Assembly (NCBI GenBank): GCA_040755395.1
Contig: JBFMAX010000001.1
Location: forward strand, 186,001 to 250,000
Source: Nitrospirota bacterium
GTDB lineage: Bacteria > Nitrospirota > Nitrospiria > Nitrospirales > Nitrospiraceae
Direction: 5' to 3'
Length of the DNA stretch: 64,000 nt
Positions 27,927-36,474 of this stretch are shown piece by piece. The translations under genes were made by a program, and so were the position numbers. The stretch's first letter is position 1; each line of letters opens with the position of its first letter. Below the pieces are notes generated by a model, which saw only the letters and a list, made by a program, of their open reading frames with translations, was not told the origin of the DNA and searched no databases.

Positions 27927-30380
27927 ATGAGCGAGTTTGACGCAGCAACATATTCTCAATCCTTCCGAAAGGTATCTGGTTGGGTTCCTTTCGATTACCA
28001 GATCGATGTTGCACGCAGCCTCTTTAACGGAAGCAATGTGGTTCTTCGTGCTCCAACAGGAGCCGGAAAGACATGGTCAGTCTTAGCGCCGTTTCTCTTT
28101 CCCTCCTGGAATAATCAACCGATGCGCCTGATTTACGTCCTACCCCTCAGAACGTTGGCGCAAGGCATCTATCGCGAGGCTCTCGATGCGGCCAAACGGC
28201 TCGGGCTAGCAATCGAGAGCCAACAGGACTCACAAGGCCGTGAAATGGTCTCGCCCTTCGTCACATTGCAGACTGGCGAGCAACCTGACGATCGGTTCTT
28301 TGATCGGGGAAGGATCATTGTCACGACCTACGACCAGCTTTTAAGCGGGTTTCTCTGTAGCCCATACGGGCTCTCGGATCGGCTCCACAATGTGAATGCT
28401 GCCGCTGTGGCTGGGTCACTTGTCGTATTCGACGAATTCCATTTGATGGAGCCGCACAGGGCATTCCTCACCGCCGTGGCGGGACTGCGCCTGTTTCAGC
28501 ATTTGAGCCAAACCGTCTGGATGACGGCGACCGCCACGCAGCCACTTCAACAAATGTTGCAAGACGCCCTGAGGGCAGTTCCCATCCCGGCGAACGACGC
28601 AGAGATGCGTGAGCTTCTGGCATCGCTTCCCAGTGTGTCCCAGGTGACCCGGCGCATCACGCTCGAATCCACGCGCATGTCCGCCGATGCGATCCTTGCG
28701 CACCACGAGAGGCGCTCGCTTGTTTTGCTGAACACCGTTGGCCGTGCGCAAGCCATGTTTGAGGCGTTGCGGCACGCTATCGAGGCGCGGAAACTCGGAG
28801 TGCCTCTCCTGCTCCTTCATTCCCGCTTCTTCAAAGAGGATCGGCGCGCAAAAGAAGCACAGCTTCGATCTCTCTTTGGGAGAGGAACGCAAGGCCCTGC
28901 CATTCTAGTGGCGACCCAGGTGGTGGAAGCAGGGCTCGACATATCATGTGACCATCTCCACACAGAGATCTGTCCGATGAACGCACTGGTTCAACGGGCG
29001 GGGCGCTGCGCTCGGTTCGAGGGCGAAGAAGGTACTGTTCATGTTTACCCCCTACCAGAGGAAGAACACGCTTGGTTGCCGTACGGTGACCAGCAATCCG
29101 AAAACGGCACATTGACGCGGACACGCGCGTTGCTGGAAAGAGTGGGGAACGGGATTATGGACCCTCTTCAGGCTTCGGAATGGGTTCGTGAGGTTCACGG
29201 ACCCGATGACGAGATTGCCTTGCAGGAAGGCTGGATGCCACGGCTTGAGGAGTGTCTGAGACGAATCGAGCAGAATGCGATCGTGCGTGACCCCAAACGG
29301 GTAGCCGATCTTATCCGGGGCGATGACACCGATTCGGTGCGCGTGATCATCAACGATGAAGCACACCGACCTGAGAGTCCTGGGCAGCGAGAAGCGCTGT
29401 CCTTGTCGCGCCGGTCGCTGTATCGGCTCTTCCAGACCGGACATCAGAACCTTGGATGGTTCTGGGATGGCTCAGAGGAGAGCCCATGGAAGCCTTTGCA
29501 ATCAGGCGAGGATCTTCAACAAACCTATGTAGTTTGCTTAAGGCCGCTGGTCGCGGCTTACGACGAGCAAATAGGGCTTCGACTTGGAATTGCGGGGAGT
29601 CGGGAGAGCCCACCCCGATCAGAGCCGAAGCGCCCTGGCCACGCGCCTCTTCGTGCCGAATCCTGGAGTGACCATGCTCAGCGGGTTGTCGCGGAGGCAC
29701 GAGCCAGGCTTACACGGGAAGGGTATCAAAATGGCCTTCTAGGCAGAGGCTTCCAGAGGCGCTACGGTCTGAATGCGCAAAATATGGCGGAAGCTGTTCA
29801 GGCCTGTTCGCGGCTGCATGATTTGGGAAAGCTTCAAGAGACCTGGCAGCGTTGGGCCGAGGCAGCCCAGAAGGCAAGAAACCCTGCCTATAGTCACGTC
29901 GTGCCCTTGGCTCATACCGATTTTGACCCGGAGAAGCCAGAAGATCGCGAGCAAGAGCGTAACCTTGGCATCAAACGGCCTCCCCATGCAGCGGCAAGCG
30001 CCTTCTACAGTGGGGCGTTTCTGGCAAGGCTGCTCCCTTCTCTAGCCGACGACGACCGAACCCGCGTTGCTTCGGCGTGCGCTGCTGCAGTACTGGCGCA
30101 TCACGGCGGGTGGCTGCCAGATGGCTTGGACCTGGGGATCGTTCCCCTTTGCTCCAACTGGGAGCAGGCTGTGGAGAATGTCCTCGGGTGGCACCCGGAC
30201 CGAACCATGGTGCAAAGCCTTTGTGTCCGACCGGATAAGCGTGGCTCCCTGGAGGCGCTGCTAAGAATAGCCGCGGGCTCCGACTCTCTCAAGGATTGGT
30301 GGCCACTGGTCGCATACCTGACTCGCACGCTCCGCCTTTCCGACCAGCGTGCGACAGCCGAAGGAGCATCTCATGAGTGA
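27927..30380 (+). CDS. cas3: Cas3 with reversed order: SF2 helicase then HD nuclease
   Basis: Effector helicase-nuclease of the type I CRISPR system. The helicase comes first: Walker A APTGAGKT (~41-48), DEFH box VVFDEFHLME (~166), MTATAT (~198), and VVEAGLDIS plus QRAGRCAR in the second RecA lobe. The HD nuclease follows at the C-terminus: SWSDHAQRV (~580), CSRLHDLGKLQ (~630), RPPHAAAS and VLAHHGGW (~722). Ordinary Cas3 proteins have HD first. The reverse order is known for subtype I-G (I-U), and would also result from fusing the separate Cas3' and Cas3'' of subtype I-A. The gene leads the cas3-cas8-cas7-cas5 operon and overlaps the next gene by 8 bases. Confidence 0.9.
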   Translation: MSEFDAATYSQSFRKVSGWVPFDYQIDVARSLFNGSNVVLRAPTGAGKTWSVLAPFLFPSWNNQPMRLIYVLPLRTLAQGIYREALDAAKRLGLAIESQQDSQGREMVSPFVTLQTGEQPDDRFFDRGRIIVTTYDQLLSGFLCSPYGLSDRLHNVNAAAVAGSLVVFDEFHLMEPHRAFLTAVAGLRLFQHLSQTVWMTATATQPLQQMLQDALRAVPIPANDAEMRELLASLPSVSQVTRRITLESTRMSADAILAHHERRSLVLLNTVGRAQAMFEALRHAIEARKLGVPLLLLHSRFFKEDRRAKEAQLRSLFGRGTQGPAILVATQVVEAGLDISCDHLHTEICPMNALVQRAGRCARFEGEEGTVHVYPLPEEEHAWLPYGDQQSENGTLTRTRALLERVGNGIMDPLQASEWVREVHGPDDEIALQEGWMPRLEECLRRIEQNAIVRDPKRVADLIRGDDTDSVRVIINDEAHRPESPGQREALSLSRRSLYRLFQTGHQNLGWFWDGSEESPWKPLQSGEDLQQTYVVCLRPLVAAYDEQIGLRLGIAGSRESPPRSEPKRPGHAPLRAESWSDHAQRVVAEARARLTREGYQNGLLGRGFQRRYGLNAQNMAEAVQACSRLHDLGKLQETWQRWAEAAQKARNPAYSHVVPLAHTDFDPEKPEDREQERNLGIKRPPHAAASAFYSGAFLARLLPSLADDDRTRVASACAAAVLAHHGGWLPDGLDLGIVPLCSNWEQAVENVLGWHPDRTMVQSLCVRPDKRGSLEALLRIAAGSDSLKDWWPLVAYLTRTLRLSDQRATAEGASHE

Positions 30381-32154
30381 CACTATCCAGACCTTTCGAA
30401 TCCGTAAGAGCACGGGCACGCACGCCGACGTCTTCGCCGCGGTGGGGCTGGCGGACTTGCTTCGGTCTGTTCAGGATGCCGGAGCCGTCCGACTGATCGA
30501 GCGCGAGGCCGAATTTGAGGTCCACCTACTGACACCAATGGGGAAAGCTGCACTTGTTGACCGTATCCCGAAAATCCCTGGTTATCCGTTCCTGAAGGCA
30601 AACGAGAACGTTCGGGTCCCCGCTGGTGTTCATGATTTTGTCGACTACAAAGCCGAGAAGGCCAAGGCTGATCGGAAGAAACAGTTTGCCGGATCAAAGA
30701 GAAAGAACAAGCAGAAAGTCGTTGATGTCGAAACACAACAGCTCATTCAAGAAGAACAGCTTCGCGAGGACTGGCGCCTACTTCAGGTCCTCAACACATT
30801 GCAGGGCGACGAAACCGCGAACAGGGTTCATGAGACCATCATACGAAAAAGACCAGAACAATTTCGAAGCGATTTAGCCAATGCACTGGATGCCGTGGTT
30901 AGACAGAAACCGGCCAACCTAGATTGGAAGGTGAGCACCGTACAACTCTTCACCCCTATTGCGGCCAAGGGATACAGCCGGCTCAAGCCCGACAGCACGG
31001 ATCGGAATGACAAGACCAAGGAGCAATGGGCTGATCCCTTCACAGAGTGGCTGCGATATCGGGGTTATTTCCGCACCGCCTGCCCGTTTTTTCAGGGGCA
31101 GAAGGCCGAACATGTCCGCCTCGTTTGTCCTATTCCTTACAATATATCAATTGGTGCGATAGAGTCGGTAGCCCGAGAGCTACGAAAGGGCGGCGTCTAT
31201 GGCGGTTCTCCCAAGATGGACGCATTGGCAGTCCTCAAGCTGGCCGAACTTTTGGTGCGCCATTCAGAGGAGTACCACGACCCCTATGCGGAAGTCTTCC
31301 CCGGTCTTTCGTTGAGAGGAAAGACCCCAGCAGAAGCCATCTCGGGAGTGACGGTGACCCATTATCAGTCTTTGGGAAAGGCGCACGCTGTCTCCGCCAT
31401 GTCTTCGCTCGCTCTGCCAGGGTGGTTTCCCATTGAGAGTAAAAAGGATGCCGGCGACTGGCTAGCCATTCTGGACGAGCATCAGCGAATCATCCGAAGA
31501 CTTCAGGACGACCGATCCGATGAGATCGGGCTTCTTGTGGCGTATCGGCGTCTTCTGGAGAAACGCAGTGAGAGTGCCATCTGGGCGCTGGTAGAGTTCA
31601 TGGAACGATACGGACCGTTCGTGATGCGTGCAAACGGTTTAAGACTAAACGGGCGGGTTCGGTGGATACGGCGGTTCACGGACCAGCACTTCAGGAGGAT
31701 CATTATGGGAACAAATGCGCATCTCGTGGAGATCATTAACGATGCCGGATTCGAAGCGGTTGCGAGAGCAGTTCGCCAGGCAACGGTAACTTCGCAGAAC
31801 CGAAAGGCGCGTGGTGAGCAAGTCTGGCGCGAGATCCGCTATGAGTTACTGCACGACCTGCACCGCACTCGCAAGGCTCCCGGCAATGCCTTTATCGAAT
31901 GCGTCATGGAGTTTATTTCGCACTACAACCGCGAAAATGCCCGGCATCGTGAAACGACAAAGAACCCCAAGGCCGCGCCGGCCAACGTGAGCGACGAAGA
32001 GCTGAAAGAATTCGTGGCATTGGTCGATCGCCATGGAGCGGCGGTTGTCGGTGCTCTTCTCGCCGCATACGGCTCCTGCAAGGAGAAATGGGAGCCCGAA
32101 GATGTCGATTCTGCTCAGGAGTCCGACGGAACGTCAGGAGATCGGCAACCGTAA
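30373..32154 (+). CDS. Putative Cascade large subunit (Cas8-like)
   Basis: A 593-residue protein starting at ATG 30373, inside the end of cas3. Position, size and operon context match the Cas8 large subunit that recognises the PAM and recruits Cas3. I cannot recognise a family motif from sequence alone. Seen: a lysine-rich stretch (~85-120, KAEKAKADRKKQFAGSKRKN), a Thr/Tyr/Phe-rich middle (FRTACPFFQGQKAEHVRLV), HYQSLGKAHAVSAMSSLALPGWFPI, and a helical C-terminal third that may stand for a fused small subunit (Cas11). No zinc-binding Cys clusters. Confidence 0.6.
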   Translation: MSDTIQTFRIRKSTGTHADVFAAVGLADLLRSVQDAGAVRLIEREAEFEVHLLTPMGKAALVDRIPKIPGYPFLKANENVRVPAGVHDFVDYKAEKAKADRKKQFAGSKRKNKQKVVDVETQQLIQEEQLREDWRLLQVLNTLQGDETANRVHETIIRKRPEQFRSDLANALDAVVRQKPANLDWKVSTVQLFTPIAAKGYSRLKPDSTDRNDKTKEQWADPFTEWLRYRGYFRTACPFFQGQKAEHVRLVCPIPYNISIGAIESVARELRKGGVYGGSPKMDALAVLKLAELLVRHSEEYHDPYAEVFPGLSLRGKTPAEAISGVTVTHYQSLGKAHAVSAMSSLALPGWFPIESKKDAGDWLAILDEHQRIIRRLQDDRSDEIGLLVAYRRLLEKRSESAIWALVEFMERYGPFVMRANGLRLNGRVRWIRRFTDQHFRRIIMGTNAHLVEIINDAGFEAVARAVRQATVTSQNRKARGEQVWREIRYELLHDLHRTRKAPGNAFIECVMEFISHYNRENARHRETTKNPKAAPANVSDEELKEFVALVDRHGAAVVGALLAAYGSCKEKWEPEDVDSAQESDGTSGDRQP

Positions 32155-32180
32155 AGGTTGAAGATAAATGGAGGAGTGCT

Positions 32181-33146
32181 ATGGGAACCGTACGCTCGCT
32201 TTCACTGTCTGCTCGGATCACGCTTGATCTTCATAGTCTGAACAACGAGGGAACCGAGGGAAACCAGCAGCAAACCCGAATGGTGCATATCATTGATCAG
32301 AAAGGCCAACGCGCTGTGGTGAACGCGGTGAGTGGCGACATGTTCAAGCATATCCTGGTGGGGCACTTGGTGCCGCTGCTCGAAGAGGCTAACCAACCTC
32401 TGTCAGAACCTGCCAGACGGCTGGATCCAGATCGTATCACGGCGGATGCTGAGTTCTTGCAACTCGCCGAAAACCACGACGGTTCAAATGCAGACCTGCT
32501 TACCGAGGTTCTCACACGATGCAGTTTAACCGATCTCGCTGGTGCTCTGTTCGTCGACGCCGCTCTTCCGCGCAAATCATGCATTGAGTTCGGTTGGGTG
32601 GTTGGGCTTCCGACAGATGGCAACGGAGCGCCGCTCACAACCACTGAACAGTACTTTCATGTGAAATACGCCGCCGAGCGAGGTGGTGCGGCAGGTGAGG
32701 AGACAACGGTGGGGAAGCAGCCTATTTTCCACCGACCCGCCTCCTCCGGCATCTACGCTCTCATCTGCAACCTGGACCTCTACCGCATCGGTCTCAACGA
32801 TATCACGCAGCAGTACGTGATCGACGCTCCCGGAAGGCAGGCCAGAGCCAGGGCCCTCGTTCATTCACTGGTCGCAACCCTACTGAAGCCTGCTGGCGCC
32901 CAGCGGAACACCCAGAATCCGCACATCGTGGCATGCGAGGGGGTTGTTGCAGTTTCCAGCACTTCGCTGCCCGCGCCCACTGTGAGTCCCCTTCACGACA
33001 ACTACCGGGACCAGATCGAGAGAGCGGCGGCAGTGCTGAACGGGATCAAGGCAAATGGGATTGCAGTCCTGTCCTTTGATACGCTGGCGGATGGCGTGAA
33101 GGTCTTGGCGGGTGTCGCCGCCGATCTTCAGGTTCCAGGAGCTTAA
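32181..33146 (+). CDS. cas7: Cas7 backbone protein, DevR/Csa2 type
   Basis: A 321-residue RAMP protein forming the crRNA-binding backbone of Cascade. The start ATG 32181 follows GGAGGAG. The opening LSLSARITLDLHSLNNEGTE and VNAVSGDMFKHI is the DevR/Csa2 signature (TIGR01875-type), seen mostly in subtypes I-A and I-B. This argues against subtype I-G, whose Cas7 (Csb1) looks different. It lies 26 bases after cas8 and 3 before cas5. Confidence 0.88.
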   Translation: MGTVRSLSLSARITLDLHSLNNEGTEGNQQQTRMVHIIDQKGQRAVVNAVSGDMFKHILVGHLVPLLEEANQPLSEPARRLDPDRITADAEFLQLAENHDGSNADLLTEVLTRCSLTDLAGALFVDAALPRKSCIEFGWVVGLPTDGNGAPLTTTEQYFHVKYAAERGGAAGEETTVGKQPIFHRPASSGIYALICNLDLYRIGLNDITQQYVIDAPGRQARARALVHSLVATLLKPAGAQRNTQNPHIVACEGVVAVSSTSLPAPTVSPLHDNYRDQIERAAAVLNGIKANGIAVLSFDTLADGVKVLAGVAADLQVPGA

Positions 33147-33149
33147 ACG

Positions 33150-33959
33150 ATGGCGAGGAAGAAGAAACCTGATGTCAAGGAACCCAAAGAGAACAAACGG
33201 GCAGCCCGCCTTGCAGTACTGGCGCAGCCCACCGCCATTGCAGGTGTGCCGGGGCCCGGGCACTGGCTCATAGCCGAATACCAGCCCACAGCCCTTTTCT
33301 CTTTGAAGATCAGCCTGGCGACTAGCTCTGTAGGAAAGACCTTGGTTGTGCCGACACCCTATAGCATAAAGATGGCCTTCGTCGACGCGGCGTTTAGAGC
33401 GCGTTTGTCCGACCTAGAGTGTGAGGATTTCCTCAGGTCGCTGGTCGGTGTTGAGGTCCGCATCAGGCCTCCTGAAGCAGCTTGTATCACACACACGTTT
33501 GTAAAGGTTCGACAAGAGCCCAAAACGCCCGATCCGCTTCGCCCCTACATCGACAGCATCGCGTATCGGGAAGTTGTCCACTACCAGGGTACTTGGGGGT
33601 GGGCCTTCGATCTGGCAACCGGAGACGATACGCTGGCCGAGCGGCTTGTTCGGATTGCTCCCCACGTTGCCTATATTGGCAAGCGCGGCTCGTTTATTCA
33701 ATTTGTTGGTGTCTCTCGTGCTCAAGAGCTTGGCCCAGACTTTACGCAACCTGTCCAGAACGAGCACCCTTGGACACTTCCGCCGAGAGCGCATATTGCA
33801 GTCCTGGACGATTTTGGTCCGGAGGCAAACCTAGACGTTCTCAGTTCCTTCACGAAAAAGTCGCCTAAGCGAGACTGGCACAGACGGTTCCTCGAAACTA
33901 TTGTCCCTTTGGGATTGGTGAATACTGGGCCAGGCTTCAGTGAGTATCGCAGCAGATAG
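33150..33959 (+). CDS. cas5: Cas5 RAMP protein
   Basis: A 269-residue protein right after cas7, as Cas5 usually is. Seen: a lysine-rich N-terminal extension (~1-20) not typical of Cas5, then a RAMP-type core with ALFSLKISLATSSVGKTLVVPTPYSIKMA and the glycine-containing loop GKRGSFIQFVGV. It caps the 5' handle of the crRNA. The N-terminal extension and the weak match outside the core keep the confidence moderate. Confidence 0.7.
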   Translation: MARKKKPDVKEPKENKRAARLAVLAQPTAIAGVPGPGHWLIAEYQPTALFSLKISLATSSVGKTLVVPTPYSIKMAFVDAAFRARLSDLECEDFLRSLVGVEVRIRPPEAACITHTFVKVRQEPKTPDPLRPYIDSIAYREVVHYQGTWGWAFDLATGDDTLAERLVRIAPHVAYIGKRGSFIQFVGVSRAQELGPDFTQPVQNEHPWTLPPRAHIAVLDDFGPEANLDVLSSFTKKSPKRDWHRRFLETIVPLGLVNTGPGFSEYRSR

Positions 33960-34322
33960 ATGCATGCGAGCGAGATTTTCTGGCCCGACGACTGCGGGGT
34001 GATCCTGGAGACAAAAGACTACCACGATCACCCGAAAAAGCTGCTCCTCTACCAGGACGGCGAGGCGACGCCGGTGTCGGATTTGATGAGCCGGCAGAAT
34101 CATATCTTCACCGTGGTGCCGCGCGCGGCGGTGAAGGAGGAACTCGATTGGCGTCTGCCCGTCTTCGAGGCTGGCCCGCACCTGCTCGCCTTCGACGGCG
34201 CGGCACTGCTGGTGGTGGAGCTGTGGCGGCGCAGTTATGATGCTGCGCCAAGAGAATATGGTGCTGTAAAGGAGAAAGACACTCATGAAAGCTGTCAAGA
34301 TTCAGACTGGCGGCTCAATTAA
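33960..34322 (+). CDS. Small unknown protein of the cas operon; source of repeated 3' ends
   Basis: Starts on the base after the cas5 stop (TAG-ATG), so it is translated with the cas operon. The first ~75 residues (SEIFWPDDCGVILETKDYHDHPKKLLLYQDGE) form an unknown domain with a Cys and several His/Asp; the end (FEAGPHLLAFDGAALLVVELWRR) is the part that recurs, diverged, at 34967, 35921, 36812, 37583 and 38967. Beyond that the frame runs into the next antitoxin gene, so the original C-terminus may have been altered by insertion of the cassette. I do not recognise a family. Confidence 0.6.
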   Translation: MHASEIFWPDDCGVILETKDYHDHPKKLLLYQDGEATPVSDLMSRQNHIFTVVPRAAVKEELDWRLPVFEAGPHLLAFDGAALLVVELWRRSYDAAPREYGAVKEKDTHESCQDSDWRLN

Positions 34323-34527
34323 ACTTCCGAAAGAGATCATGCGGCTTTTTCCCCGTACAAGCGAGTTGGCCGTGTGGACGGAGGGCGACATGATCATCCT
34401 CAAACGCCTGAGCCCACTCAAGCCGTCTGAGATCGCAGAACGGGCCCCTGAGAAGGAGATGCCGCTCCAGGAGATTACGGCCGAAGTGCACCGCATGCGC
34501 CGCGAAAAGCGGGGGCGGCGTGGCTAA
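34285..34527 (+). CDS. AbrB/SpoVT-type antitoxin, copy 1
   Basis: An 80-residue protein. MKAVKIQTGGSIKLPKEIMRLF followed by ELAVWTEGDMIILKRL is the swapped-hairpin AbrB-type DNA-binding fold; the tail (ITAEVHRMRREKRGRRG) is basic. It precedes a PIN toxin gene by 9 bases. An identical copy is at 36901. Confidence 0.85.
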   Translation: MKAVKIQTGGSIKLPKEIMRLFPRTSELAVWTEGDMIILKRLSPLKPSEIAERAPEKEMPLQEITAEVHRMRREKRGRRG

Positions 34528-34536
34528 AGTCCGCGT

Positions 34537-34953
34537 GTGCTCGACACGAACGTCTGTATCTCTGGTCTCCTATGGACCGGCATTCCTCACCGTCTTATAC
34601 GAGCAGCCGAGGTTGGAGAGCTTTCCCCAGTCACAACCCCGGCCATCATGAATGAGATGCGCGAGGCCCTGAACCGTCCTAAATTTGCCCAGAGGATTCA
34701 TGCCTTAAACACTTCGGTCGGCGAATTGATGGAATCCTTGCTTGGCATTGTCGAGGTCGTACAGGACACTCGAATTGAACGGGTGATTGAACACGATCCC
34801 GACGATGACACAATCTTGGCCTGTGCTGTCGCCTCACGGGCACAGTGGATCGTTTCTGGCGATGAGCATCTGCTGGCATTGAAGGAGTATCGGGGCATTC
34901 CGATCCTGACTCCAAAAGCCTTCTGGGATCGGTGGTCGAAATCTCCACGGTGA
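34537..34953 (+). CDS. PIN-domain toxin (PIN_3-like), copy 1
   Basis: 138 residues from GTG 34537: MLDTNVCISGLLW (first Asp), TTPAIMNEMREAL (Glu), DPDDDTILACAVA (Asp residues) and IVSGDEHLLAL. All catalytic acids are present. Upstream in another frame lies GTG GCT AAA GTC CGC GTG (MAKVRV), which with one added base would give the usual MAKVRVVLDTNV start; both copies share this, so a base may have been lost before duplication. The first strand is therefore short and activity uncertain. Confidence 0.85.
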   Translation: MLDTNVCISGLLWTGIPHRLIRAAEVGELSPVTTPAIMNEMREALNRPKFAQRIHALNTSVGELMESLLGIVEVVQDTRIERVIEHDPDDDTILACAVASRAQWIVSGDEHLLALKEYRGIPILTPKAFWDRWSKSPR

Positions 34954-34966
34954 CGAGGCGAAACTT

Positions 34967-35013
34967 CTGCTCGCCTTCGACGGCGCGGCGCTGCTGCCGC
35001 TGGGACTCCGGCG
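34967..35013 (+). repeat. Recurring 3'-end segment R2
   Basis: CTGCTCGCCTTCGACGGCGC followed by GGCGCTGCTG, encoding LLAFDGAALL; same core as the end of the 33960 gene. It separates the first and second toxin-antitoxin cassettes. Confidence 0.75.
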
Positions 35014-35064
35014 TCGGAACTGATGCGTCGAACATCGACGAACACCCGGCCGGCGGATAGAGTA

Positions 35065-35349
35065 GTGACGTCACTACATTGTAAAGGAGGCATGGCGCCA
35101 TATTTTTCCAAAGCGGTCAAGGTCGTGAAGGCCGGAGAAGAGGTCGTGCTGACGGAATGCGGCAAACCGATCGCGGTAATCAAGCCGTTGGACGGGGACG
35201 CCACGGGTGAAGCGCTGATGCGGCGCCTCGAAACGAGCGGCGTCCTGCGGCCGGCGTCCAAACCTTCGCCATTGCCGCCCTGGCGGCCGCGCCCGCTGCG
35301 GGGAAAGCCGTTGTCCAGGACGCTGCGTGAAGAGCGCGACGCGTCGTGA
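35065..35349 (+). CDS. Phd/YefM-type antitoxin
   Basis: From GTG 35065 the product reads VTSLHCKGGMAPYFSKAVKVVKAGEEVVLTECGKPIAVIKPL, which lines up with the Phd DNA-binding domain over its full length. An ATG at 35092 has AGGAGG directly before it with only one base between, too close, and would cut off the first helix. The tail is Pro/Arg-rich. It overlaps the broken PIN gene by 4 bases. Confidence 0.75.
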   Translation: MTSLHCKGGMAPYFSKAVKVVKAGEEVVLTECGKPIAVIKPLDGDATGEALMRRLETSGVLRPASKPSPLPPWRPRPLRGKPLSRTLREERDAS

Positions 35350-35772
35350 AGCGGCCGGCCTGGGCCTATTTCGGCACCAGCGCGCTGCTCAAGCGCTACG
35401 TTCGGGAGGACGCCTCGGCGCAGGCCCGGACCTTCCTTCGACGGCATCGGTGTTTGTCCTCGGCCATTTTGCCTGTCGAGATGATGTCGGCGCTGAGCCG
35501 GCGACCTGGCCGACCGGCATTTTCGGGCGATCATCGCCCGCCTCCGACAGGATCGCGCCTATTGGGAATTGGTGGAAGCGAGTCCCCAGGTTCTCGCGCA
35601 GGCTGAGGACTTGGTGCGCACCCTGGCTCTCCGCGCCCTGGACGCGATCCATGTCGCATCGGTGATGACGGTTCAGGCCACCTCCGGTATCGGCATCCCG
35701 TTGGTTACGGCAGACGCACAGCAGCGGAAGGCGGCCGAGCTGTTACGGATCTCGGTCCTGTGGGTCGGTTAA
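35346..35772 (+). pseudogene. PIN-domain toxin, frameshifted and missing its first Asp
   Basis: The start reads VKRPAWAYFGTSALLKRYV where the family has FDTSALLK: GGC replaces GAC, removing the first catalytic Asp. After SSAILPVEMMSALSRR (near 35500) the frame breaks; the rest of the domain continues one frame over as GDLADRHFRAIIARLRQDRA... LRALDAIHVASVM and PLVTADAQQRKAAEL. Both changes would inactivate the toxin while the antitoxin stays intact. Confidence 0.85.
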
Positions 35773-35920
35773 GATAGCGTGGCTTCGCGGTTCATCGTCC
35801 TTCGACGGCGCGGCTGCTCCGGGAAATGGACCGACAGTCGCGTGGGAAGCGGGCGCGCGTTACCTCGTGAGCCAGCGGACCTTGATGAGATGTTCCACGG
35901 CGCAGAACTCTGAGTCGTTA

Positions 35921-36010
35921 CGTCTGCGCGTCTTCGAGGCCGGCCCGTACCTGCTCGCCTTTGACGGCGCGGCCCTGCTGCTGGTGGAAATGAGTCGGCG
36001 GAAGGTATGA
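35921..36010 (+). pseudogene. Recurring 3'-end segment R3, longest copy
   Basis: Encodes LRVFEAGPYLLAFDGAALLL then VEMSRRKV and a stop, a diverged copy of the end of the 33960 gene with its probable natural C-terminus. A shorter match (TTCGACGGCGCGGCTG) lies at 35804. It precedes the third cassette. Confidence 0.75.
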
Positions 36011-36036
36011 AGGGGCAATGGCGCTGTCGGGCGGAC

Positions 36037-36474
36037 TCAAGCGAGTGAGCCGACGCGGGAGAGGTGACGAACGCGTGACAAAGAGTGGGTACGGTCGAAG
36101 AGGCGGCGATCGGCCGTGATGAAGGGGCAGTCGAGCTCAACGGCGAGCGCTACGAACGAGGCATCGTAGAAGGTGAGACCCCATTTGCGACCCAGACTGG
36201 CAGCCCGTTTCAGGAGAGGCATGGCCGGCGGAGCGACAGTAAACGGTAGACGCTCCAGATGCTCGAGGGCATCATCCAGCGCCGTGGCGTCAAGGCTGGT
36301 CTTCAAGAGCAGGATGTTCCCGATCTCGTACAGAAGCAGTGCCGGGACATGCACATCAAGAGACAGCTTCTCCACCTCGGCGAGCAGGGCACGCGCCTCC
36401 CTGACCAGCGTTTCGTCCTTCGTTTTCACCCACTTGACCAGCACCGAGGAGTCAACGACGATCTTTTCGGCCAT
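36037..36474 (-). CDS. VapC-type PIN toxin
   Basis: 145 residues: KIVVDSSVLVKWV (Asp), PALLLYEIGNILL (Glu), GLTFYDASFVALA (Asp) and PFITADRRLFDR (Asp). All catalytic positions are present. Together with the RHH antitoxin gene upstream, which it overlaps by 23 bases, it forms the third cassette, the only one here on the minus strand. Confidence 0.88.
   Translation of the reverse strand: MAEKIVVDSSVLVKWVKTKDETLVREARALLAEVEKLSLDVHVPALLLYEIGNILLLKTSLDATALDDALEHLERLPFTVAPPAMPLLKRAASLGRKWGLTFYDASFVALAVELDCPFITADRRLFDRTHSLSRVRHLSRVGSLA

Larger units (their letters stand above)
34196..35013. repeat. 818-bp direct repeat, copy 1 (antitoxin-PIN cassette)
   Basis: Apparently identical to 36812-37629 (offset 2616). 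Both ends lie inside the recurring FDGAALL-coding segment, and the block contains one complete antitoxin-toxin pair. Confidence 0.92.

Noticed and set aside
27927-33959. Assignment to subtype I-G on the basis of Cas3 domain order
   Set aside because: Cas7 is DevR/Csa2-like and there are separate Cas5 and Cas6, unlike Csb1/Csb2 of I-G.
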